This document shows, piece after piece, positions 54,519 to 64,000 of a DNA stretch of 64,000 bases. The stretch spans positions 89,543 through 153,542 of the forward strand of contig NMRB01000769.1 of the NCBI GenBank assembly GCA_002633025.1. The letters are read 5' to 3'. The notes beneath the pieces were generated by a model, which saw only the letters and a program-made list of their open reading frames with translations, made no database searches and was not told the DNA's origin. Made by a program: the position numbers and the translations under genes. Each line of letters begins with the position of its first letter. Within the stretch, counting starts at the first letter, position 1. This DNA is from Notospermus geniculatus (taxonomy: Eukaryota > Nemertea > Pilidiophora > Heteronemertea > Lineidae).

Positions 54519-55218
54519 AAAACTCTCTATTTTACTGTTTTCGTCCCGATTTGGTCCAGTAGTTTTGATTCCAGCTTCATTATGTGGATCAAATTTTTCA
54601 TTATTGGTACTCGCAGCTCTCCAACGTTGCCAGTTATTATTAGTGAGGATTCGCAAATCTGACATCTCCTGAAATACTTCACGTCATGGAAATGCAATCC
54701 AATTTCGTATTTCGTACTTCGTGTTTCGTCACATTTGCAAAACCTTACTATCGTACAAACCCAGCTGAAAACGGAGTCTATTTCGAGCTATCCCTTCAAC
54801 GAACAATATCGTAACTACATGTACATTTGAGGTCCCATTCGGAACGACCTGAGGCGAACTGCTATCTGTCACTGGGCGGCGCATTTCACCTCGGACACAA
54901 GTCCAACGCAGCCATCATGTTGTTTATCATCAAACCAACGTGACCGCCGTGGGACTATTTTCGCCGAATTTTGGCCCGTTAAGATGTTCAACCGTAGGCT
55001 ACTTGCTCGATAAGTTGAGGCATATTATATGTAAATTCCAATATGCCAATTATTGATCAATAACGCAACGTTTTTACATGTATGTGACCTATTTAGTTCA
55101 TGCGCACGTGTGATGAGGCGACCGCATCTGAACTCTCACAAACGGACAACAATCGTTGCGCGTTCAAGATGGCTGCCTTGGAATTGTGTCCGAGGGGAAA
55201 TGCGAGTATCTACGGAAA
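54519..55218. other. No gene recognised
   Basis: No motif-bearing frame, no clear repeat. Confidence 0.3.
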
Positions 55219-55974
55219 GGCTTACTGGAATAAACGCAACGCAACGCAATCAACGCAATGAACCTAGTTCCTATTTTACCCATTTGCCGCTGCTTTGGTA
55301 GGCATAGTAAGCACATAACATATGCGAGGGTCGAGGATTGATGGATTGATGCTTCCGGCAAGGGACCATTCATTGTGTATCAATCCGACAGTCATGATAG
55401 TCTCGGGCAACATATTAAAACGTTCATGGCCATCTTGGTGTAACGCACTCACCTGGTATGCGCGAGCCTAGCATCTCCCAATGATCCCATACTGGTCTCC
55501 TGTCCAACCTACGTACACTTAGTGGCAACTAGACTGATACTCTGCTGAGCTCTGATACAAGTACAGGTAGTGAGCCAAAAAATGTCCGCCGTCTTTTTCA
55601 TCACTTGCGAAGTTTGACGAGCTGCAACATCATTACCAACCATTCATCAAGTAAGAGCCCATTCTTGAACGCATTCCTTACGTGTAACAACAGCCTCCAC
55701 GCCAAATTAATAACTAATAGCATTCAGATTGAGATAGGCCTAGGTAGATTTGAACTTCACGTCGAGCTTGGAAACATGATCTATGCATATGACACGACTC
55801 GTGCCTGTGCATGATGTACATGATGTCGTGACGACGTGTAGGCCTACACGTGTATTGATCGATTATTATTACACCGCCATCTAACGTCGACATAACAAAT
55901 CAGCTAGTCATTTGGAAACAGTGATTACTCCCATTGCGCTGCATTGCGTTGCGTTGCGTTTTTTCCAGTAAGCC
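55219..55974. mobile_element. Mutator-like element with 9-bp duplication, copy 2
   Basis: ggcttactggaataaacgca … and its complement 'tgcgttttttccagtaagcc', with CTACGGAAA exactly on both sides (55210-55218, 55975-55983). Shares GGCTTACTGGAAT with 50432-51462; the sub-terminal parts differ (cgcaacgcaacgca here). 756 bp, no transposase. Confidence 0.85.
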
Positions 55975-56184
55975 CTACGGAAATCGCCAATCAGTTGCCT
56001 TCGGAAGTTCCGAATGATGATGTCCTGTTATACACACATAGTTACATACCGGTACGTACCGAACATTTTGGATTGCGCTGAATTGTAAGTAAAAAAAGAA
56101 ACTGACGGCCCGGCCCATACGTAGACAGATGCCCTGGTCACTCGTCTAATAATCTGATACTGTGTGACGTACTGCTGTGATGAA

Positions 56185-57030
56185 TTAAAAATACAGCGGG
56201 GCGAAACGCAGGTTTCGACCTTTAAAGATGGCCCCGACGATGAGGTTAAGAGTAAATAGGAGAAGCAATTCAAGCGGAAGATTGAGGAGTCGATTCTTCC
56301 TCGTGCCTGATGAGGCGTGGAGTCGCTGAACCATCACATTGCTTGTGACCCTGAACCCAGAACTTGGTGAAAAAGTACGGTCGTCCATCAGATGCCACCT
56401 GTGAGTTTCTGTCAAGTTTTCTCCAATCACAGAGGTGTATAAATCATTTATATACCGCATCCATTTGTACCATGCATGGATTTCTGCCGGGTCCGTCTGC
56501 GGCCCGCCAAGAAAGTCGGTAACACCATCGACCTCAAAGATCCATGACAACAGGGGTACCGGTACGCTGTCTGTATTCACCATCGTCCTCGTCCGCTCGC
56601 CGCATCATCAACATGTGTGCCCATGATTTGAAGACAGTTTGCACTGAATTTGTAACAAAGAGTATTCCTGTGTTACAAGATGATGAAAAAGTGCCATAAC
56701 GGTCAATCCATTGATCGGAAAAATAAAATGGACAAATACGTTTAATTCAGCATTATATCGGTCTGTTTGCCAGGGTAGTATCCATTCTATGGACCGAGTC
56801 CAAATGGACTGACTAACTTGGACTGAGTGCCCAAAAAAGATATAAGCAATAATAATGAATGTTATCACCATAAATTGGTAAGAAATGGTTATCTTCAATA
56901 CGTAGAACGTGAAAAGAATTAAGAAAAACAAAACTATAAAATTTTGTCCTTCCCTGAGCCGACCTGAGATCCCCAAGTTACACCAACCCAAGCGCTCCGC
57001 AATCAGTCTATAAATAGTAAAAAAAAACAT
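56185..57030 (-). pseudogene. Multi-pass membrane protein fragment with two in-frame stops
   Basis: One minus-strand frame is open from 57030 to 56185, apart from TGA TGA at 56605-56610. First part: hydrophobic segments at residues 31-48 (FIVLFFLILFTFYVLKI), 53-70 (FMVITFIIIAYIFFGHSV) and 96-118. Second part: an acidic region with an NLT glycosylation motif, then LPLELLLLFTLNLIVGAIF. The 'AY-FFG … S … IEWILP' layout loosely recalls the last membrane/pore region of polycystin-type channels, but this is weak. Either an unprocessed short intron covers the stops, or this is a decayed gene. No splice donor seen near the stops. Confidence 0.35.
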
Positions 57031-58985
57031 GACGACGAAACGTCATGTAGCATGTGTAGCACGCCTTTCGAGGTAAACGATTCACGGAATGCTATGCTGG
57101 GAATTTTGCAACCTCGTTCCAAAGGTTGCTCCTACACACACATGAAACAGGTCGTGCATGCCGGCCACGCCCGATTGTAGATGTCTGATCCAATACCTGC
57201 ACTCAAATTGGGGCTACCTCGTCCCCACGATATTTCCTGGAAATACCGATACCCAGAAGTGTTCATTCTAAAATGCAGAATGTAAGTGGAACGCAACTCA
57301 CTAAACTTGCTTTTTTTCTGCTTATTATGTTGCTTTCGTACGCTTTTGCTGGTGAAAAATGAGGGGGAGTACTAGTCTTATCAGTACCTAGGCAGTATCC
57401 TTTCATATTATTTACAAAAGGGCTTGTTTCTTGCATTTTTCACATTTTGGCACTCGGTCCAAGTTACTCAGTCCATTTGAACTCAGTCCATAGAATGAAT
57501 ACTACAGTTTGCCAGACATGTTTGTATGTACACCTATTGAAATTTGATCATGATCGATCAAAATATAACACACTCTAGATTGCTGATACTGCAGATTTAA
57601 AAAAATCACTTTCCATCCACTCACCACGGTAGATTCACTAAAATGTAGGCCTACAATGTGGACTAGATCGTAAATGCAGGTGTGACAGGGATCAAAGTCC
57701 CCCTGGAATCAAAGTCGGGCGTTACCGGTGTATCTGAAAAACACGGGTTTTTGAGACACGGCACGCTCGCCGTGCTTTTCGAAATCCCCGTGTTTACGTT
57801 AGTTCTTCGCACGGCTACAGACGGCGCAGTCATTAAGTGACGTTATTTTCGCGCCCCCAACAATGTGTGCCAATAGAGAAATGACCGAATAGTCAATGCA
57901 TGCAGCGCAACTGTCGCCGGGCTACTTAACTACAATGTAGTAGTGTGGCCTCTCGCCGGAATTTTCGTACACACGGGTTTGACACGGATCTGGAAAAACA
58001 CGGGTATTTTCAACAAGTGTAAATCCATTTAATAATATCGAATGTTAATTCAATTTTATCGAACGATTAGTAGACTGACAATTATTCTAACATTTGATTT
58101 TATTAAAGATCTGCGTGATTTCCAACCCAACTGAAATAAAGCTTTTCATTCAGTGTTAAGTATTGAATCGAATAGTTGGCTCCAAAAAAATAAACGAATT
58201 CGTCATAAAATCCAGTTTGAGCGAACAAATAATCGAACGAATATATGGCAAAAATATAATTTTGCTAGCAAACAATTTCATGACCTGATCTAGGCATTTC
58301 GCTTACCCTACGACACCGCTCAATACGGAATGTGATTGGTCCGAAAAAAAGAAAATATCACCACACGCTTTGATGCGCTCCACATGGTTTGGTAACACGG
58401 CCAAAGCAAAGAAGACAGTTGGTGTGGATCGAGAGGCACAATAACTTATTGCCAAATCGTCGGGTAAAGACTGGCAGGTGAATTCATTTGCCTTGTGCTA
58501 CTAGCATAGGGTGGAAAGGCTGCCAGCAGTGCTTCATTTCATATAAGCATTTTTTCATATGCGTTTTTTCACCGTGTCGTGCTTCACTTTAGTCTTTAGG
58601 ATTATTGACAACTTGGCTTCAGAATGAAATTATTTCCAAATTGTTTTAGGTTGGATTTATGGTGTCAGCTATAGATGAATTAAGTCCTCGATGTGGGAGT
58701 TAATGTTTGTTGCTTGACCCTCGATATCTGTTCATGTCAACAACTTGAACCTTGCCCCAGGATCCATACGCCGCAGTGAGCATATGTCTGAGGTTCACAT
58801 TACTCTGTATGCCTGTAGGTTATTCCTCTGTCAATATTTCTTGACATCGCCGGATATCCCTTCATACCTTTGGTTGTTGAAACCTTCGTTGTTCCTGCAA
58901 AAGAGAACAATTTTGTAAAAGACAGTTAATACTAAGAATCCTCGCTAAACGTTGTCGTAGACCTAGGTGGGCCGTTGCGAAAACT
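57031..58985. other. No gene; small diverged repeats
   Basis: 'aaaacacgggt' words repeat at 57738, 58003 and inverted ('ccccgtgtt') at 57785, possible remains of an inverted-repeat insertion of about 280 bp. 'ctacctcgtccccacga' (57209) resembles the core of the A/T element at 44.9 kb. Confidence 0.35.
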
Positions 58986-59390
58986 CACAACAAGTCGCCC
59001 ATGGGCGATGCGCTCAGCTGACGTATGCAGTTGATTGATGAAGCAGTTCTCAAGTTTGTGGAGCAGAATGCACCATCCAAGATGGACACCTGGCGGTCAT
59101 ATTGGAAGTTGGAGCAACAACCAACGATGCACGATCTGACACAAATCACTACGCGTGGAAAATATGAAGCTACCAAACCGTTCTCAAGATGGAGCAGAGC
59201 ACAAGGTCCAAGATAGCCACCAGTTGACCTTATTGGAAGTTGGAGCGCACCTAAAACTGACATGGTGCACCATTTGACCCATATCACTATGCCTCTTAAA
59301 TACATGTATGAAGTTGACTGACGAAACAACGGTTCTCAAGTATGGAGACATACCGGACATGTGAAATCCAGGCGCCTACAATGAATCGCG
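58986..59390 (+). repeat. GCCCATGGGC-type repeat with R1-like modules
   Basis: Begins 'gtcgcccatgggcgatgcgc' like 9411, followed by three diverged 'tctcaagtt/atggagca' modules and 'tggcggtcatattggaagtt', which resembles R1. Confidence 0.5.
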
Positions 59391-60015
59391 AAGTGTTCAC
59401 TTCATTCATTCACACTGATGATATCAGTCTCTAATAATCCACTCCAGATTCTTTTCGCATACACCTCACCATCCGAACCACCACAAATTACATCCACTCC
59501 TCCTATCAACGGTACAACACTGCCCAAAATGTAAAACATCTTGTGCCCAAAATGTAAAACATCTTGATTGAAAATGTGCCATGCCATTGTCANTGTTTTT
59601 TTTATATTTAATATAACCGCGTTACCATGGACGTCTGTTTACAATGTGCGATAAGTGACATTTGGACAATGATATATAATTGATATGGAGGGGATACGAA
59701 CAAGTTTGTTAAGGCATATCGGCACCCAGGGGCTATTGAAAAACAGATAGAAATATAATCAGTAAATGTCTTCGCTTCACTGGGGTTTGATGAATCTCCT
59801 CACGGAAGTTCATTGAATTTTTTTTCACTGAATTGTTTAAATTGTTATCACCAAATCGTAGTTGTAACTGACGCAGAGGTCTGGCGTTGCCAGGTTCCTG
59901 CACCTCCTGTTGGTGATGGTCGGCTCTGACGACCACACAGCAGGCTGTTCATATCTGTAACTTAAAGTATGGCACAGATTCTTTTGATAAATAAAAAGTC
60001 AGTTTCCAGAATGTT
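59391..60015. other. No gene supported
   Basis: A direct duplication 'gcccaaaatgtaaaacatct' sits at 59523 and 59546, with a single N at 59593. A 61-codon minus frame covers it without wider support. Confidence 0.35.
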
Positions 60016-60056
60016 TGCGAATTTTCGACCCCAACCGGGGTCTTCTTCAGGCTGGA
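60016..60056 (-). ncRNA. Hammerhead-core-like motif, reverse copy
   Basis: Minus strand: TCCAG, then C, CTGAAGA, stem gaccccggttggggtc, GAAAATT, loop, ATT, CTGGA. Here TCCAG and CTGGA form a perfect five-pair outer stem, giving the most hammerhead-like arrangement of all copies, though with an extra base between stem I and the core. A partial repeat of 'cttcaggctgga' follows at 60068. Confidence 0.4.
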
Positions 60057-61105
60057 TCTTTACAAGTCTTCAGGCTGGAACTTTACACAGATTCTTTTGA
60101 TGTGATTAATCGGAAATCATAGGTTTGCTATGTTGGTCAGTATTGCCTATCGACAGAATCGAGGTTCAAATCCACGCATCCACATAAGGCAACACCGCCA
60201 GCATTGATGGAAAGCGTATGTGAAAAAATCGGCAAATTCGTTATAAATATTCTAATGATCGATCTTTTTTCTGTTCCGATGATCTTGGATTACGTGCAGC
60301 AGTGTAACCCAGTCCAGGATTTGAACGTATTGTTCTCCAGATGGTTAGATGAACCATTGCGAGTTTCAAGACTGGGAAGGGGTTCTTGCACATAGAATGA
60401 GCCAAAAGAAAGAAAATGGCGCGTTTTAGAATTCTCCTCTACGTGAAGGAGTTCTTCAAGTCAATAGCCTTGAGGAATACCTTGAGGAACTCCTTTATGG
60501 CCCGACGTCTCTCGTCTACTTACAAAAGGCAAATTGGTGAGAATTATGTGCATATATCGACCACACCAAAAGCGGTTGCCAAGTCAGCCCAAGCACAGTT
60601 AATTTTCATGGTTACATAAACCTTTTATCATTACAATAATAATTCTGTCCTCTTGAAACTGTGTAGGCCTATCCACAAAATTGTCAACAAATGAATATTG
60701 AGGAGGTAGCCCAGTGGGGTAAAATCTAGCTGAGTTCTTACTTTTCTCCCTGCGATGGGTGTGATAAAACCGACAAAGGCCGGGTGAATCTGTGAGTAAG
60801 AATGAAACTAACACCAGTCCAGACAACTTGCATGACTAGACGTATATTCAGTTTCGATACCGGTTCAATTCTCGGATATCGGTTGAAGTCTGGGTTTTTC
60901 TAAAACGCCTTAAAGTACATTGATCACACTTTTACGGAAGAAAAACGACCTCACTTCAGAATCTACCATTACGTTTCTCGGCTCCTTTACTCCAGAAATG
61001 TCGGAACCCCTGCCTTCCGTTGATGTCTGGGGGTGATTCCAAACATCCTTGAGTCGGGTTATAATCCCCATTAGTTGTTCTCTCCCAGACGAACAGGAAA
61101 GCCTA
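60057..61105. other. No gene recognised
   Basis: Short frames only, none with motifs. Confidence 0.3.
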
Positions 61106-61247
61106 AAGCTGCATTTAGCTGACACGCGGAATGCGGTATAGGGCCGCGGAATCCCCGGCGGAAGCGATTTGTTGTATGCGAAATGCATTGAACTTTCCGC
61201 TTACCGCGTTCCGCAATCCGCATACCGCGTGCAGCTAAATCCAGCTT
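61106..61247 (-). mobile_element. MITE family G, copy 2
   Basis: Reverse of 12581-12723 at high identity over its full length, same ends (aagctgcatttagctg … cagctaaatccagctt). Confidence 0.8.
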
Positions 61248-61248
61248 A

Positions 61249-61370
61249 AAGCTACGTTTAGCTGACACGCGGAATGCGGATTGCGGAACGCGGAAGCGGA
61301 AAACGCAATGCATTTTCGCATACAACATATCGTTCCGCCGGGGATTCCGCGTTCCTATACCGCATTCCGG
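61249..61370 (-). mobile_element. MITE family G, truncated copy 3
   Basis: Follows copy 2 by one base in the same orientation and is cut off at the right after 'ccgcattccgg'. Confidence 0.7.
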
Positions 61371-61939
61371 ATTTAAGGAGTTATCTGAACGAATTGAAAA
61401 TGTTTGCAATGGTATTCCTAGGATTTGGTACATCGAATTTAGTGTTTGAATTCCTAAATTCGACCATAATATAAGCATTTTAGACCCAAAACGTTTCATT
61501 TAAAACAGGCAATTCGGCTTTTCCCAGAAATGCGCACCCTCCAACATACAATGGTCCCTGTTCATAGCACTCTGTGTGGCTTAATCACTATGTCAACACT
61601 GAGCTCAGTGGGGGTAAAAGCTGTTCACTGGAATATGCTCACAGCTTAACCACCCCAATTAATCCTATTTGTTGGTCAATAAACATTCATTGTTGAAGTG
61701 CTGGCTATTTCTGCCAGCCGGAGTAAAGGACTCGAAAAACGTAATGACAATGTCCAGACAATAGATGATCCGACTGATCACCCTCGACGGTAGGAAACCA
61801 GCCGCCGGTTGCAGCGGTATGAATCAATACGGTGATTGTCAGCATCTAAATTACTGGTATGTTATTTAAAAATGATCTTATTTCCTCCACTTGAGTGATT
61901 ATCATTCACGGTTTTTCCTAAGTAATTGGATCAGTTTTA
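61371..61939. other. No gene recognised
   Basis: Ordinary A/T-rich sequence. Confidence 0.3.
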
Positions 61940-62062
61940 GAAAATGAACAATGAAGGTAAGCGATACGACTATGACATCACATTCCATAATTTTGTCCTG
62001 GGTTCGAATTTGAATGCAAAGTGACGTCACTGTCGTATCGTTTGTGTTTGTCGTTCATTTTC
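61940..62062. mobile_element. 123-bp Harbinger-like MITE
   Basis: gaaaatgaacaatga … gcgatacgac mirrored by gtcgtatcgtttgtg … gttcattttc, with TTA on both sides (61937-61939, 62063-62065). Confidence 0.75.
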
Positions 62063-62065
62063 TTA

Positions 62066-63100
62066 CATGTAGCTTGACTATTAAATAAACTCTTATTATG
62101 GCCAGTTGCACCTCTCAGTGTGCTGACCATATTGTGATCAAAAAAGTTCATTCTTCCTGCTTCTTCACCCATGCGATTTTCCTACGTTTCCAATAAAACT
62201 GCTGAATAAATCAAAATACGATTACAATAGCCCTATAGCTTATAATTGTATCTAGACGCAATGGTTCACGGGCTGGCCGCCAGGTGAAAAACGGCGTGGC
62301 CAGCGAATTGCTTTGTCGAACCAGTCAGTAGAATCGTCTTATACAGGATTTTTCGCGAATATACATTTTTGTCTCCCATCGCATGAACACGCCGTATTAG
62401 TTTCTTCTTATTCAGTCTTTCAGATCATCATGTGATTCACTTAGTCTCAATTGCATACAGTTGCACCTACCTGACTAACTTTTAGTCCTAAAGTCCAAAG
62501 CATGGAAATAAAGATTTATCAGTGTAAAGATGAGCAGTGGGCCCCATACACATGTGATAAGCGGCGAATAGGCTGTTCTTTCAATTCCCTTCCTGCAAGA
62601 AGCACAAATCTCCACAGCATACGACGGTGACATCATCAGTGACATACACTGAGCATGCTCAGGTGCTGAGGGCGAAATTCAAATACCCTGTATTTTATTT
62701 GTGGAGATTACGCCCCCTGGTGGAAAAATTTCAAACAATTGACCCCTACAGGAGGTGAGGAAAAACCTGAGCAAAACAATACATGTGTGTGAATTACAAT
62801 TTGATTTATTTTCTCTGGACTGAGTAATTGGGATTTTTCATTTTGCGTAATATGCCCCCTGGAGAGCTGAATTCACTTAATCAGAGAGGAAAAAAATCTA
62901 AAGGGCCTGTCACACTGAAATAGTTCTCAAAACGTCCTGCCCCGTCCTAAAAAATCGTAAAACGGGCTAGAACATGTAACGCTTGGCCAAATAATGCATC
63001 AATGTTCTGGAGCACCCTTCCCGTTCATGAAGTTCGTAAAAAGACTGTAAAAAGTTGTCACTATGTCCACTCCGTTCGCACACAGACCCTCAGTGACATC
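62066..63100. other. No gene; R1-like words near 62700
   Basis: 'attacgccccctggtggaaa' and 'atgccccctggagagc' resemble R1 modules. Otherwise nothing. Confidence 0.3.
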
Positions 63101-64000
63101 TAGCGGAGTGCCATGAGATCGTAGTCATTCTTCAGCCAGCTTTCGGACGTGCTGGTTCGTCTTCTGTAGTTGTCAAGGCTGGCGTCCCTTTTCGCTTACT
63201 GGTTGTTCGTATTCATGTCTGGTGGGGATAAGGACTATGGCTGGTTTATTAGGCTTGGCTTGCATGTTTTAGACGGCATTTATAAGGCATATTGGTATAT
63301 TTGGCTTTGGCTATTGTGGCGAGGAGTTTAAGGCGAGGCATATTATGGTAGTCAAAATTATGGGGTTGGTTGGGTACGTCGGCCGCCCTATGCCGGTTGT
63401 GTGTGTTTCATGCCATGTTAGTGTGTTGTGTTTACTTGATGCTTGTTGCGTAATTTATCTAAAAGCCCTGATCGATTGGTTCATTGTTAGCGTTGTGCTG
63501 GTGTCAAGAAGTCCGTAGTAGGATTATGTCGGTCACAGGCTGGTGCGCCCGTTCTGGGGTATTTGTGTGGTTACGCATGCCCTGTTTCTTTGGCGGCGAA
63601 GCGGTTAATTGATTAAGGACTGTGAAAATGAAGCGGGCTCAGTGGAAATTGTAGTATTCCTCTCCCGGTCCGGGGTTAACTTCCCTAGTGGTTGCGCTAG
63701 CCTCCACGTGGGCCGGGGATGGAATTTCCTGTCCTTCGGTAATTATCGGGTCAGCAAATCTTGTGTTTCTGTATGCCGCCGGATGTTGATCCCATCCCTA
63801 GTTGGGAGCTCGATGTTAAATTTCTTCCTCTCTTGGCTTCGGACAAGCTGAGCTACAGGGAAAGAGGGATCAATTGGAAGGGACGGAAGATTCCATCCCC
63901 GGCCACACGGTCGTCATGCCCGGAGTTCAGCAAGTGATCGTTGAGTAGGTCATGGGTGTGTTGGGACTGGGGATTGTTTTGGGGAGTATTGGGGGTAGGA
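63101..64000. other. G/T-rich stretch of different composition
   Basis: From about 63200 to the window edge the plus strand becomes clearly G/T-rich with many 'ggtt', 'tttgg' and 'ggcat' words, unlike the A/T-rich DNA before it. A frame at 63609-63851 lacks motifs. It may be the start of a larger element running out of the window. Confidence 0.3.

Noticed and set aside
59402-59587. 61-codon minus frame with PLIGGVDVICGG
   Set aside because: Looks protein-like but lacks splice signals or a recognised family and overlaps a short direct duplication.

Overview
This window looks like a eukaryotic, invertebrate nuclear genome, probably a marine animal and most plausibly a deuterostome (amphioxus, hemichordate or echinoderm). 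The evidence is short coding exons bounded by GT/AG splice signals, a very high density of small inverted-repeat transposons, a GTPase of the interferon-inducible (IRG) type and exons resembling PAN/Apple and LamG/concanavalin modules. The species cannot be fixed from sequence alone. Three N runs (1800-2143, 18832-19423, 47504-47550) and nine isolated N bases mark gaps or scaffold joins. Several single Ns sit at abrupt switches between repeats, so some duplications may be assembly artefacts.

Genes are sparse. 3.0-3.7 kb (+) holds one good and one doubtful PAN/Apple-like exon. 23.18-23.47 kb (+) has an unrecognised open exon behind a good splice acceptor. 35.4-41.7 kb (-) is the most interesting block: an IRG-type GTPase exon (40762-41669), then on the same strand a long exon of about seventy 7-residue repeats (36765-38487), which joins in phase to a charged C-terminal exon (35695-35807) followed by a poly(A) signal. 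The 2.3 kb between the GTPase exon and the repeat exon is mostly one inverted-repeat transposon. The two may therefore be one gene, a GTPase with a heptad-repeat tail, but the visible splice phases do not match directly and this is a hypothesis. 53.2-54.0 kb (-) has a LamG-like terminal exon. 56.2-57.0 kb (-) has a multi-pass membrane protein fragment broken by two in-frame TGA codons.

Most of the window is transposon-derived. About twenty small elements with terminal inverted repeats are visible, many with readable target-site duplications: TTA/TAA (PIF/Harbinger-like), TTAA (piggyBac-like), TA (Tc1/mariner-like), 9 bp (Mutator-like), and unusual cases of 6-8 bp. The cluster at 30.9-33.6 kb is a natural record of insertion order. 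Five elements lie end to end, each boundary showing a single TAA or TTA, and two copies of one element act as each other's empty site, exposing a 624-bp solo LTR, a 139-bp foldback and a 105-bp foldback. At 44.46-45.52 kb a 1056-bp element with a 6-bp target duplication is built almost wholly from short A/T-rich half-palindromes. A hammerhead-ribozyme-core-like motif recurs at several places.

No rRNA gene, intact tRNA gene, CRISPR array or intact transposase/reverse transcriptase was recognised.
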